From Azadirachta indica (taxonomy: Eukaryota > Streptophyta > Magnoliopsida > Sapindales > Meliaceae): a stretch of 64,000 nt of DNA. A program made the position numbers and the translations under genes. How positions within the stretch are numbered: position 1 is the first letter of the stretch; each line of letters begins with the position of its first letter. The stretch covers positions 23,498,424-23,562,423 of the forward strand of contig CM040452.1 in the NCBI GenBank assembly GCA_022749755.1, read 5' to 3'. Positions 43,238 to 55,460 of the stretch are shown here, piece after piece. Under the pieces are notes generated by a model that saw nothing but the letters and a program-made list of their open reading frames with translations, made no database searches and was not told the DNA's origin.

Positions 43238-44217
43238 TTCAATTTCTATCGTTCTCAGACTTTTGGCAATTTAACAACTTTAATTATATCTGTAGGATTT
43301 CTCAGATTCCCTTTCTCTTCTTCGATTCAGAGAAAGAGTTGCAGAGAGAAGAGAGAGAGAGAGGGAGAGAGAAAGATTAGGGTTAACGGATAGATGTGCG
43401 ACGCGGGAGAGTGTTTATGACACGTGTCAAATATCTGGGTGGGTTAGGGTCTCAAGAAAGAACACTGTTTGTGTCTGACCGAGTGAGAGATGCTAACGTA
43501 AGCCGCTGGACCATGATCAGCACACAAGAGCCAGAATATTTTTAAATTTCTTTAATTATATTTTATACGCCTCTTGAGATGTTATTGTTCTTGTTAGTTG
43601 GCATGTACATGCTTTGGTAGGTAAACAATGATGCATACAGTTATATCCAATCTCCAATAGAAATATGACACGTCAGCTTTCGTGGGTCCAGTGATTTTTA
43701 ATTAACCAATTAGATTGTAGGCAATCCACGTGTATTTTCTCTCTTGCAAAAATTTGACCGCGCCATGTGTGCGGTTTCCCGGCAGGCGCCAGGCAACGGT
43801 ACAAAAATGACGTGGCGTGTTTTAATCTACATTCTAGAATTATTTATCCACCGTAAACGGGCGAAAAAGAGGCAAAAAAAAAAAAAAAAACTCCTGCGCA
43901 ATTAGTGAACCAATCTCCCAACGGCTACATAGATTATTGAGATTTTAAATACTTAAATTAAAGTGTTCGTTGGATGGGTCCTGATTCGTCAATTTACACT
44001 GCATATTTTATTAACTTTTAATTAGTTAAATGAAAAAAATAAATAAATATAAATGCATATATGTGGTAGGTTTATCTGAACTTAATTTTTTTACTCAAAT
44101 TAATAACTTAAATTGTGAGTCATTAATTCCATATAATATATCCATAATTAATATTAAATCATGAATCACCTTCCTTTGATTTTTATTTCCAAATCCGCCA
44201 ACTTAAAATAGTAATTT
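43238..44217. other. OTU-gene upstream region and HIPP downstream region
   Basis: The leader near 43333-43375 is GA-rich. A perfect 12-base palindrome TGACACGTGTCA, containing a G-box, lies at 43418-43429, and another CACGTG occurs near 43729. G-boxes are bound by bZIP/bHLH factors; function here is inference. A poly-A tract is at about 43875. No gene is seen. Confidence 0.5.
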
Positions 44218-44570
44218 TTACATAATAAAACAAGAGTAAACGTTTTCATCGCTGAAAATTTGACAGGTATAAACCTTGTTGTTATTATAATTACTGAAGG
44301 GACATTGAGGAGGATAATCGATTAATTTAATAACTTGGTTATCCAACTTATAATTGCTCTCAGTTTTCTTGACTGCTGCTGTTGTCTCTTCTTTCACAAC
44401 CTCTACATGCTTTCCTAATCCTTTGGCTATGCTTTCTGCAAGCTTTGCTGGTACAAATTCTCCTTTCACTCTCACTTGAGATTTACCCATGTCTGCTTCC
44501 ACAGTTAAAACTCCTAACAAACATGAAAAATAATTAAATAAATAATAGTAACAATTGCAAAAAGAGATTT

Positions 44571-44601
<31 letters not shown>

Positions 44602-45379
44602 AAAAAGGAAGATTAATTACCTTTCATTCTGATAATATATTTCTTAATATCACGAGCACAACCTTCACAGTGCATGAACATTTTCAGTATTACCAACTTC
44701 ACTTGAGACTGCATCATATGCATATCCATTCATAGTCATAGATATGGAAAAATAACGAGCAAGGAAAAGACATTTCTTGACAGGGAAGTGAAATTACTGA
44801 CTTCTTTATTTTTATTTTCTGATTGTTTTTTCTCTTGATCTTCACTTTTAGCTTTCGGTTTTGGAGAAATGAGTTGGGCATTTCTACTGTACTTGTTTTG
44901 TATTCTCTTCAAAACCTTATCTGGGTCAGCTTTTTCCCCTTTTACAATCACCTTATTGTTTGCTTTATCCATCTTAATTTCTTCCACACCTGAAAATTTT
45001 AATCATTTAAAATATTAAAAAAATTAAAAAAAAAAAAAATAGTTTACATTGCATACATATATATATTTACTTTTTATTAGAAGATCGATAATGAGAAAAC
45101 GAATAAAATGAAAATGAAAATGAAAATTACCATCAAAACCTCGAAGGCAACGTGAAACCTTACTGGCACATTCATCGCAATGCATATAAACTTGCAAAAT
45201 AATTTCCTCCACTTTCTTTGCCTCCTTTTTATCTTCGCCACCTTCATTTTGTGGCACGTTTTTCTTGTTTTCGTTATTTTTTTTCTAATAAAAACATATA
45301 AATCAACGTGGTAAAAACAAACCAATAAAAACATATATATTGCGTAAAATTACAAAAGATCTTGTGTTACCTTTCCCAT
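44218..45379 (-). CDS. Heavy-metal-associated isoprenylated plant protein (HIPP), two HMA domains
   Basis: Five exons join in frame to 244 residues: 45371-45379, 45131-45284, 44802-44989, 44621-44708, 44218-44513. There are two HMA domains. The first has VYMHCDECASKVSRCLRGF (C39, C42) and the second KMFMHCEGCARDIKKYI (C131, C134), each with the MxCxxC metal-binding loop, separated by a lysine/glutamate-rich linker. The protein ends CFIM, a CaaX box for prenylation, so it should be membrane-associated after lipid addition. HIPPs bind Cd, Cu or Zn ions and act in metal homeostasis and stress (family knowledge). Exon 1 encodes only MGK. Both HMA domains are interrupted by a phase-1 intron in the same conserved glycine codon. 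A related gene lies 2 kb upstream in the same orientation. Confidence 0.9.
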
Positions 45380-47419
45380 TGACTTCGATGCGAATGGTTT
45401 CGATGGCAAGTAAACAAAAATAAGATATATATATATATATATATTTATATCTTATAATGGCTCAACGTTGCTTAATATGTAGCTTATAATATGCTCAATT
45501 TATCGAGTATTATTGATAATACTTAATATGATATATACTTTTTCAGAATTTTCTAGGTTATAAAAGGTGAGGGGGTTATTATGGCATTACCAAATATGAA
45601 TTATTTAAATATGTTAATTTTTTTATATAATCTTAGAAATAATAAATAAAAGCCAAGATATGGTTTTTCAGAGAATTTGGTAAGAAATTGATTTGAACAT
45701 TCCCAGAGTTTCCTTTTCACATGAGATTACAGCTAATTCAAGTTGTCCTCATAAATATTTGTTATTCAATTCATTGTATCCTTTATGGCTCCAACCCAAA
45801 AAAAAAAAATTATATGAATCTAAATCTGTAAACACCTTATGAGAAATCGGCCCGGTTTATGCGAAATGGGCTTAATAGACCAAGCTCTATTCATGTTAAA
45901 TTTTCATAAACTATTTATATAATAGCACCCAATTTTTAAAATTTTTATGACAATAATACCATGAGCGAGGGTACTATCATCCCTTCAAATCTCTCTTACA
46001 ACCCAATTTTATTTATTTATAATTTTAATTTTAATTAAAGTGAGATAAAAACATTTAATTAAGCTCATATTTTATTTTATGTTAAATATTTTTTACACCT
46101 TCACTGTACGTATAATTTACTAATATTTTTACTAACTTTTAATTTTTATTTATCACAAATATTTTTTTTTAAAACTCAAATAAAAAAAATATTTTATTAT
46201 TTAATAAATTTACAAAAATTTTAAATTGATAAAAAAAAATAATTATGGATAGAGAATTAATCATGAAAAAAATTTTCAATTACAATCTAAAATTGATTGA
46301 GAATTTATCTAGTATAAACTAATTGAACGTATTTAGAAAAAAAAAAAAAATAATTATTTTTTAGTTGTAAAAAGTTTGAAAATACTAGAGCTTGCAAAAA
46401 AGAATTGAGAAAATGAGGTTATTTTTGAAATGTATAGAGTGTTATAAGAATTTTATTATTTTTTTCATATATTTTGGATTGGATTATTATTATACATTCA
46501 CATAATAAGTGTTGTCAACAACCCCCTGTTTAAAATTCATTTTAGAAGGGGCCTTATAAATAATTAAATAAATATAATGTTTCCTAAACGTCTTCGTATA
46601 TTTTCTACACATATCCCTTTTGTAATTTGTACAACCGAATATTCAAAAAAGAATTAGCGTAGAATTGTCTTAGAATTAGGGAAAAAAAATGTTCTTAGAA
46701 ATAACCTAAATAAATGAGAATACAATTTTACATTTCAATTTGGTTTATATTTAAATTTACGTGACTTACATTTCATGATATGTAATTAAGTATATCATTT
46801 TTTCAGTAAATAATAATTTTATAACTCGACTCATAGGTACAACAAATCACCATAGATATTTATAAATGTATAGTGCAATTTTTACTTTTAAATAAAAGGA
46901 AAATCTATATACGTGCAATTTTTAACCTCAAACAAAAAGAAAACTTACTCATACATGTGGTGAAGAATCCCACAATAAGTTAAAAAAAAGTCCTTTCTAT
47001 TCGAACAAACGCATGTACTCATTAGCACCTGACCCAGAAATTCATTTACACTTTTATCTTTTAACTTTTTTTTTTTTCAATTATTTAATTTTACACAAGT
47101 TTGTGATAAAATCTATATTACAGGGATATAAATTACAAAAGTCATGGGCTGATTACTTGTTATAATTTACATATAATCGTTAGAATATTTTAAAAAAAAA
47201 AAAAAAGAGTGAATTGAGAAATGAAAGTCAAAGATGGCATTGGCATTATATAGATTTTTTAAACTTTTGTTATAATCAACAAATTATAAGACTTCAAAAT
47301 AACATAAAAAGATAATAATATATAAAAATAATTTGTTTAAATTTATTTATAATATTTTTCTAAAAATTCCAACACCATTTTTACTGATATCATCATGAGA
47401 CACACACACTCCTATGAAG
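45380..47419. other. AT-rich intergenic region between two HMA genes
   Basis: This holds the HIPP promoter (with (TA)n at 45426-45446) and the 3' region of the upstream HMA gene. It is AT-rich throughout, with homopolymer runs near 45797, 46335 and 47191. No open frame or clear element is visible. Confidence 0.5.
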
Positions 47420-48023
47420 TTAATGGTCCTTGTGACTACGATCACTCTCATCGTCGTCATCATCGCTACTAGAAGTACTGTCAATAGAACTTTTACTCTC
47501 GGTATGTTTAGAAAACCCTTGACTCACAATCTCCCCGCGCTTTCGAAGCTTGTTAAAGATGTGCTGTTTAAGTTGTTCTGCATCAAATGATCCCTTAACT
47601 GTCGCCACTTCTTCTGCTAGACACATTTCTACACTTACAACTCCTTCATTTAACACAAACATACATACAACACACCAAAAATATATTCATCATTAAAATT
47701 AATTAATTAATTAATTAATTAATCATAATAATGTAAGCTGAATTGAATCACGTGTTATATTTATATATATATAAATTATATAATAATACCTTTGACCTTC
47801 TTGATGCACTTTTGGATATCCTTACAGCAGCGGTCGCAATTCACGTTGAACTTCATCTTCACTGTGGTTTCCTGATTGAGTAAACCAAAATATTTTATTA
47901 CAAAAAAAAAAAAAAAGAAATTAATTTATCTGAAGATTATACGAGTTAAGTTAAACAAACCGGTAATGGTTTATGCTCTGCTATTCTGAAGGATGACCGA
48001 AGTTTCTTCAAAATATTGGCCAT
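47420..48023 (-). CDS. Small HMA-domain protein (HIPP-like, no CaaX)
   Basis: Three exons join in frame to 122 residues: 47961-48023, 47790-47871, 47420-47643. It starts MANILKKLRSSFRIAEHKPL, then the single HMA domain: VKMKFNVNCDRCCKDIQKCI with CxxC at residues 33 and 36, and VVSVEMCLAEEVATVKG. The tail is acidic and serine-rich (SSSDDDDDESDRSHKDH) and ends without a CaaX box, so it should not be prenylated. The split inside the HMA domain uses the same phase-1 glycine position as the neighbouring HIPP gene. Likely role: metal binding or chaperoning, inferred from the domain only. A 56-base tandem repeat sits immediately upstream of the start codon. Confidence 0.82.
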
Positions 48024-48033
48024 TTTTATTGGT

Positions 48034-48180
48034 CTGTTTCTTACGTCTATTTGACACAGAGGAGAAGCAATACTAACTGTAATTCCGATCTGTTTCTTAT
48101 GTTTATTTGACACCAAAAAGAAGCGATACTAACTGCAATTCCGATTCGTTTCTTACATCTATTTGACGCACTGAAAAAAC
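48034..48180. repeat. 56-bp tandem repeat (about 2.6 copies) in the leader/promoter of the HMA gene
   Basis: Units begin CTGTTTCTTACGTCTATTTG at 48034, 48090 and 48146 with exact 56-base spacing, and contain ATACTAACTGYAATTCCGAT. The first copy starts only 11 bases upstream of the HMA start codon. Confidence 0.9.
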
Positions 48181-49677
48181 TTTAAATAGAGACAAATAAA
48201 AAAGAATTGAAGAAAATATTATGGATTAATTTTCATCTAATGACTATTAATACTTATTTATACTAGCACCTGTCATAATTTTAAGATAATAACAATTTTT
48301 CTTGGGTTTAAACTTAGATTATGATTGAAATAATAAACTAAAATTCTACTTAAATTATATATATATAAATATATATATATATATAATTGCAAATCGGGGG
48401 GAGCATGTGAGGAAGTTAATGCGTAATTAATAAATTAATAATAGCGTAAACACACGCTCGACATTTCTGCGCTACTGCTAGCATGCTCTTAATCTTATTA
48501 TTTTAAATATCGTAATTAATTATAGGCGGCTTCGATTTTCCCATTTATACATAATTGATTAATAAAATAAACTTAAACGGGCTGGGGCTTGGGTTCATAT
48601 ATTTGGACCGGGTTAAACTTAAACGGGCTACAGCGGCTGTTCGTATTTCGGTTGCGGAAGTACCAAACGATAAGCTCAAATTCAAAGCGGCACAAAACAG
48701 AAAGAGGAGAGATGACATATCCTTGCCACGTGTATCACTCATAACATTGCCAGATGGAGTTAAAAACCACGTGTCAGCAACACCCCAGCAATCTTCTTGA
48801 TTTCTTCCCTACGCAACGACCTCTTGTTTTCGGAACCTCTGGTTTTGAAATTTGAATGAATCATTTGCATTTGCAGTCATCTCATTTTCTTCGGTAAGAT
48901 CTCTTACATTCTCTTGATTCTCTACATTTTTAATACTAGTTTATGCGGGAATTATGAATTTTTCTTCAGTATTTGTCTACAGTTACAAATTAGAACCGAG
49001 TGATTACTAGTGTAAAGTTTAGAAACTATTGTCATAGATGCTAGTTTATTGTAGGATATATGCTTCCTAATTTCTGAGAGTTTCAAGTGGTTAATACAAT
49101 CAATAAACTAGCATTTGACTTGTTGTAAATGCGGTAACTCTTGATGCTGATATGTTACCAAGTGTAACTACAATATCATATGGTTTTCTTGATGAATTTA
49201 TCAAGCTATATCATATGCTGCTTAATATATATTACAGTTTGTTGCTATGAAAGTTCTGTTAAACAAGGAAAATGGATTTCTTTTCATTTCAGTCTCAGCC
49301 TCCATTTAAGTTCATGTTATCGTTTTAGATGTTTAATGCATTTGTTTTAGCTTGTAACAAGATTTGCAATTTCTTTTCGTGGAGAGACTGCTCCTGAAAA
49401 TGTCAAAATGAACCCCAGGATAGTATAACTTAAATGTTTTTGCTGTGTCTTTTTCATCTGTCTTCAGAAATTTTTCTAAGTTAATTATTTTTGTGTTACT
49501 CCCGCTCCATCAAAGTATTCTTTTATTATCTACAACATTGCTGGTAGATTTCAAACTGTGTTATTGTTTCTCTTCAGGTTTTGATAACACCGTCTCCAAA
49601 AACAGGTTTTTATTTCCACCTTTCAGAAAGTTAATTAAATCCATTATAGTCAAAATTATACTTAAGTGAAACGAGAA
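48181..49677. promoter_or_regulatory. Intergenic region with paired G-boxes and a probable 5' UTR intron of the membrane-protein gene
   Basis: Two CCACGTGT motifs lie 41 bases apart (CACGTG at 48727-48732 and 48768-48773), upstream of the plus-strand gene. A plausible untranslated first exon ends at 48893 before GTAAGAT. An acceptor TCTCTTCAG ends at 49577, giving an intron of about 680 bases before the start codon at 49678. The intron is inferred from splice signals only. The left part is AT-rich with (TA)n near 48360. Confidence 0.4.
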
Positions 49678-50602
49678 ATGTCGGGTGTATCTCTTGCTGT
49701 TGGTCCTCGTGATGAGCCGGACAAAACCACAACCTTGGGCCAAAAATCTGAACAGAAGCCCCCTCTCAATCAACGACAGCAACAGCCAGTTGGGGGTGAT
49801 GTATTAGGATCACTACGTGTGATGGAACTCCAATTGGTGGCCTTCATTATGGTTTTCTCAGCTAGTGGCCTTGTCCCGCTCCTGGATTTAGTCTTCCCTG
49901 CCTTTGCATCGGCTTATCTTCTAGCTCTCTCGCACCTGGCCTTCCCTGCCCATGGCAAATCTTCCCCTGTTTCACAAGAGCTTTTCCAATCAAGCAAATT
50001 CTTTAGGTTCTATGTCATTTTAGGCACCACAGTAGGGCTCTTCTTGCCACTAGCATACGTGCTGGGAGGGTTTGCAAGGGGTGATGAGCACGCCGTTCGC
50101 TCAGCAACACCCCATTTGTTCTTACTTTCGTTTCAAATACTAACTGAGAATGTTATAAGCAGGTTATCGTTGTTTTCACCACCAGTAAGCGCCCTAGTAC
50201 CATTGCTTTATACAGTGAGGAGGATCTTTCTTATCATTGATTGGATTACGGATGCGTGGTTTAACAAAACTGTGCCATCAAATATGGAATTTAAGGTAAA
50301 TGCTAAGCCTAATTGTAATTGGCATTTTGTTTTTGACCTCTTTTGTATCAGTTTTGAGTAGCAACACACTTGTTTGTGTGCAGGACATGGCATGGTATTG
50401 GTTCGGAAGGATTCTTGCAGCTGCCAATCTATTGTACTTCGCGATCAATCTGTTTTGCTTTCTGATTCCATGGTTCCTTCCTCGAACTTTCGAGAAGTAC
50501 TTGAGGGAGACAGATGAAATTCAATGGAAGATGGCTGACGACAAACGTTCTGCAACTGCTGGCAAATCAAAATCCATACCAACAGATAAGAAAGCTGATT
50601 GA
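49678..50602 (+). CDS. Multi-pass membrane protein of an uncharacterised plant family
   Basis: Two exons (49678-50295, 50384-50602) encode 278 residues. The soluble, glutamine/lysine-rich N-terminus (about 40 residues) precedes several hydrophobic stretches: about 46-82 (LQLVAFIMVFSASGLVPLLD), 104-129 (FRFYVILGTTVGLFLPLAYV), 142-187 (FLLSFQILTENVISRL, then LLYTVRRIFLIIDWI) and 211-238 (RILAAANLLYFAINLFCFLI). The tail is charged (DDKRSATAGKSKS). There is no signal peptide or catalytic motif. It resembles plant proteins annotated only as DUF7733-type, but I am not certain of that family name. The ATG at 49678 is used; the frame extends slightly upstream only through a GTG. No lesion is seen and no function is assigned. 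Confidence 0.82.
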
Positions 50603-53600
50603 TTCTGCTTCTGTGTCGCATATAATTTGATTAGTGTTGGAGTTAGAACTTCTTGTTGTACTGCATCTAAATGTCATGAAGTAGTTAACTGTGTTAAAAT
50701 TAATCTCTGCTTTTAAAATTCCTGATTTTCAGCAAACTTCTCAATTAGATAGTTTGGTTTTCTGTGTAATCGCATTCTATGAAAGAAAGCTTTGATATGA
50801 TTCACTTTTCTATTATAAAGTTTCATTAATCATAAAATTTCACGTTGTCATTAATTATTACACATAGATTAAAGTTAAAAACACTGTATAATTAACAAAA
50901 ACATGATCTGTTTTAGAGTGTGAATAATGAGCATTCCAGTCCATAGACATCATTTGTAATAATGGAAATTATTGTTTCATGCTTTCACCACTACCTAAAT
51001 TAGTAGATAAGCGATGGCTCTTCAATGGAACATCAGAAGGTCTACTTTCCAATTTCCTATGGGACAAATTCTTAGGTTCTTTAATTGCTTGAGGGTTGAA
51101 ACAGGACATGGAACATTGGAATTCCTTTTGTATTGGGTAGTCGTCTAAGAATAAAGTGGGCATGTATCAACTTCAATGTGGAACATGTCTGAAATAACTT
51201 TAGATTTTTGCAATTAAATGGCGTAGATGATGAGGAAATGCTGAGACTAATCTGTCATTGAAGTCAAAGTTTGAGGGCTTATAATAATAAGAAGATATAT
51301 ATATATATATATATAATATGATGATGGCTTATAATCAGTAAGCAGATGCTTTTGAAGCTAAATTTAAAAGAGTTTATTGTATCACGTCTTCAATTAATTG
51401 ATTATTAATATTAACAAAAGCATGCAAATTGATTATAGAACAAGTGGAATGATGGTAGCAACCTTGGATCATGATGTTAAAGAAGAAAAGGGATTGTGGA
51501 AGATCATACTAAAGATTAAAGGTCTTGTCAAATTTGTTTCACTTTTGTCCGAATGAATTTTTCATATTGGATATTTTAAGTGATAGAGAATTGTATATAC
51601 TTAATAATTAATTATAATTTTGATAATTCAATAAAATAAAAATTCGAGGAAAAGAGGGTTACAGTTATTCTATTTCTAGGAGTAGTATCACGTACTTTTG
51701 TTTTATGTAGACTTTTTAGAAATTAAACATTACAGTAGCATACACGATATGAATTACGTGGGTCAATTAAAGTCTAATATGGATTACAAATCGGTTTAAT
51801 TTTATTTTCAAAAAATCAAATTTGACGTCCTAATTTTGAAGGGTTCTAAATTTCCTAACAGCAACAGCGTAATTTACACCTTCTAGATTTATTAAAGAAA
51901 GTTATCTTTAACATAAATTACTAAATCAAACACAAATAATAAAATAAAATAATAAGTGTAAAATAGCACAATGGGACACAAATATGTAAAATATTGCAGA
52001 CTTACATTTACGAACATACAAACTAATATATCAATACTTTTTGGAAAAAGAAAATCAAGAAAAAATGAAAAGAAAAACAGAGAATTTCAAAAGTAGAAGG
52101 ACAGTGGGTGTAAGAAAGAGTCGAAAACGGAAAAGTAAACAGAGTTTTGTAGTTTGACGAATGGTGTTCTTACATGTATTGGTGAGTTCACGTACTTTTA
52201 TGCACCTCAAAATTTTCACCCCGATCTCGGCGCTTTTGGTCGGTCATCCTTATCCACATTCTTTGTTAAAAGACGAATATACCCCTGAGGAATAATGTAT
52301 TTTAATATTGAGGAAGTTACGGGTGGTAATTGGTACGGTGGGTTTGATTGGTAAAAAAGTAAATTACAACCTGTTCTTGTCTGTGCGGTGCGAATCAATT
52401 AACTTAAAGGCCGTGAGACTGCCCTGCTCAGAACGGTCTTCTTTTGTTACCGCCTGAACAGTTCTAAAGCCTACTCGCGGAAATGTGCGTGCTTACAATG
52501 CTCTTTAAAAATTTGAGATTAATAAAATTATTTAAATTAAATAATCGTGCATAATATGTAGTTAATTATTGGTATCTAATTTGGTTAAAGAAACTAGAAA
52601 GAAAATATTTAAGTTGATGTGTTTTCTTAGGTTACAATGGAATAAGTATTTATTCAATTTTTAAACTAAGACCCAATGTGTTTTAATATTTTCTTATCCC
52701 ATCCAATTGATTCCTTTTCCTGCTAGTGAAAAAAAATAAAAAAATAAAAATTATCATGAAGTGGAGTTAAACATTAATAAATATGTAAATATAATTAAAT
52801 AAAAAAGATATATATATATATATATTTGAAAAATATTTTTAGTTTTTCTTTATTATACATATGTTTTATCTTAAAACAAAATTTTATTTAATCTAAAAAA
52901 TAAAAGAATTGAATAATTAGAGGAGTGAAATTATTTTTTTCGAGATCAAAAATATAATTACACATCCTGTGTAAACTTGTACTCTACTTAAAGCATTACA
53001 AGAAAGAGATACATTGATACTCACAATTGAATGACCAAAAATTATGACTTATGGACAAGACATTTAATATTATATGACATTGATGTTAATAATTAATCGT
53101 CAAATTTTTATAATAATTTTATTAAAAAATTACAAGTAATATGTATTTTGCCTTTGGAATTTACATTTTTTTTTTATTTGGAGCAAAAGTTTACATTTAA
53201 AATAGCAGGCAAACAGTAAAAATACAAAAGTAAAAACTAAATGTATACAAGAACTTCAATCATAACCACAGAACACTGTAATAGAATATATGTATGTGTG
53301 TGTGTGTGTGTGAAAGTCATTTACTTTAGACAATGAATAATGTTAATGGTAGTAGTACATGTACAGCAGGTGGGCAATTATACAGTTGAAAGTGGGCCAG
53401 ACGCGCCCACCCCGAACGTAAATCGTTATTATTAGCCCCGTAGGAACGGTGCCCTGAGGCTGACCTGACCAGCCCCTCTCTGCTCTCAGACCCAGCTTGT
53501 GACGTGTCCTTCCTTCCCATTCCCCTTCCCCTTCCCGTTCCCCTCTCTCTGTTCTCTGCCTTGTTTTTCAAGTTAAACATAAATAATATATATTGTTAAT

Positions 53601-53846
53601 ATTTGTTATCCAAAACCAAAATCAAACCCTACACTATCTCTTATGTTGATGGTGTCTTCCGCCTCTCTCATTTTCAATCCTCACCAAAATAAAAACAAAC
53701 AAGCTATATAATAATAATAATATTCCTTCCACGACTTATATATCACATAAAAAAAAAAAAGATAAACCCACTCCATTTCATCTTCTCGTCTGCAACACAC
53801 AGGAAAAAGGAAAGAAAATTTAAAAAAAAAAAAAAAGAAAGGCAAC
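50603..53846. other. AT-rich intergenic region
   Basis: This contains the 3' UTR of the membrane-protein gene, (TA)n arrays near 51296 and 52810, a (TG)n near 53292, and a C/T-rich leader-like stretch (53480-53560) before the next gene. A 64-codon minus-strand frame at 50969-51163 has an ATG but no recognisable domain and is not called. Confidence 0.5.
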
Positions 53847-54701
53847 ATGAAGATAAAAAACAAAGGTAAAATATATCCTTCTCCTTCTTCCTCCTCTACC
53901 TCTCCTCCTTCAGACGGCGACTATCTTTCTGTCTTGAAGCTACTGCCTGCTGCTATTCTTGCTCTTGCTTCTGTCCTCTCCCTCGACGACCGTGAAGTTC
54001 TTGCTTATCTCATCACCAGGTCCATTAAAACGACTGCTACAGCCAACGTGAATCCGTCGTCTTCGATCATCCAGAAAAAATCATCCAAGAATAAGACTGC
54101 GAACGGTAGCGCTGTTAGAAATACTACTATTACTGCTCATAAGCCCCCTGTTTTTGATTGTGATTGCTTTGATTGCTATATGAGCTACTGGTTACGATGG
54201 GACTCTTCTCCCAACCGCGAGCTTATTCACCAGGCCATTGAAGCTTTCGAGGATCATTTGACCAACGGCGAGGCTGAGAAATCCAAGAAAAATGGCAAAG
54301 GCAAGAGGAGAGACAAAACGACACGCCGTTCCGCTGATACCAACAAACATGTCGTTGATGTTACAACTCAACCTGAAGCTTCTGTTCTTGGGAGTCAAGT
54401 TGAAGAAAGTCAAGAATCATCAAGTTCTGTTGTTTTTGTTGTTCCGCAGACTGTGCCGGAAAATGATGTCGCACTTATACCGATGAGTTCTCCCGAGGAA
54501 GAAGCTAGTCGACTTGATGAGAATGAGTTTGTGGAGGCCTCCGGTGAGTCTGCCGCGGTCGAGGAGGAGACATCTGCGCTAGTGCGGACTTCAACGGCGG
54601 CGAGTAGCTGCAGCCATAAGGGTTTGGCCAGAAAGGTGCTGCCGGACGTCTTAGGTTTATTTAATTCTCGTTTGTGGTCTCTTTGGAGTCCGAATGTTTA
54701 A
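53847..54701 (+). CDS. Uncharacterised plant protein with FDCDCFDCY motif
   Basis: A single exon encodes 284 residues. It has a hydrophobic segment at about 29-48 (LKLLPAAILALASVLSL). A conserved cysteine-rich block follows near residues 101-136: FDCDCFDCYMSYWLRWDSSP then NRELIHQAIEAFEDHL. Then come a basic stretch (KSKKNGKGKRRDKTTRR), an acidic serine-rich region, and a hydrophobic C-terminus (LGLFNSRLWSLWSPNV). I recognise the cysteine block from a small plant-specific family without known function. The cysteines could bind metal, but that is speculation. The start ATG follows an A-rich leader. The gene is intact. Confidence 0.82.
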   Translation: MKIKNKGKIYPSPSSSSTSPPSDGDYLSVLKLLPAAILALASVLSLDDREVLAYLITRSIKTTATANVNPSSSIIQKKSSKNKTANGSAVRNTTITAHKPPVFDCDCFDCYMSYWLRWDSSPNRELIHQAIEAFEDHLTNGEAEKSKKNGKGKRRDKTTRRSADTNKHVVDVTTQPEASVLGSQVEESQESSSSVVFVVPQTVPENDVALIPMSSPEEEASRLDENEFVEASGESAAVEEETSALVRTSTAASSCSHKGLARKVLPDVLGLFNSRLWSLWSPNV

Positions 54702-55074
54702 TTGCCAAGGGAAAATTGAATTTTTTTTTCTTTCTTTTTTAATTTTCCCAGTCCAAAAAAATATGAGAAAAATTTTTTCTGTTTTTGAAATTAGTTAATC
54801 AATTTTTTTTTTTTTTACTTTTAATTGATTCTACTTATATATTTAATTGATTGATGTTATATTATTGGGGTCGCCGGTGGGAGGGCACTTCAGAAAATAA
54901 ATAGAATTCTAGGACTGATTAATATTTAATATTTTGCTTAACAATTAAGTTGAAGTGATTAGGTGGAGATAGTTTGTGAGGTGGGCCAATGAATATGAGT
55001 TTTGCTTTATTAGTGGACGCTTACGTTATGGGCATATTATTATTATTATTAATATAACAATAAGAATAATTGAG

Positions 55075-55116
<42 letters not shown>

Positions 55117-55405
55117 GTGTTGTTCAATTAAAATGTCAATAAATGCGATTTTTGCTGGAACCCTCTTTCCAGTAATAATTTATTTTCTTTAATTGTACTT
55201 AGTTTCTAAGACCACTGATTGGCTAGTTGGGCGTGCCGCGTGGCTGTGTTATAGGGCTCCTAAGGTTACCAGCCGAAAGTTAGGGTACCCATGTAAGGAA
55301 CAAAAGCTAGTGCGGACTTCACGTACGGCATCTTACATTTTTTCTAAAAATTAAAAATGAATTTGAAGGGGGTAAAAGGGATGTTCATTGTTTTGGGGAT
55401 TATTA

Positions 55406-55460
<55 letters not shown>

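Noticed and set aside
48555..48800. Plus-strand frame upstream of the membrane-protein gene
   Set aside because: Lies across the G-box promoter stretch and shows no family resemblance.
50969..51163. 64-codon minus-strand frame with a normal ATG and fairly coding-like composition
   Set aside because: No recognisable domain, signal peptide or peptide-hormone motif; it lies in the 3' flank of another gene and is preceded by a stop.
53326..53580. Minus-strand 84-codon frame rich in R/G
   Set aside because: Overlaps a C-rich leader region of the next gene; no recognisable motif.
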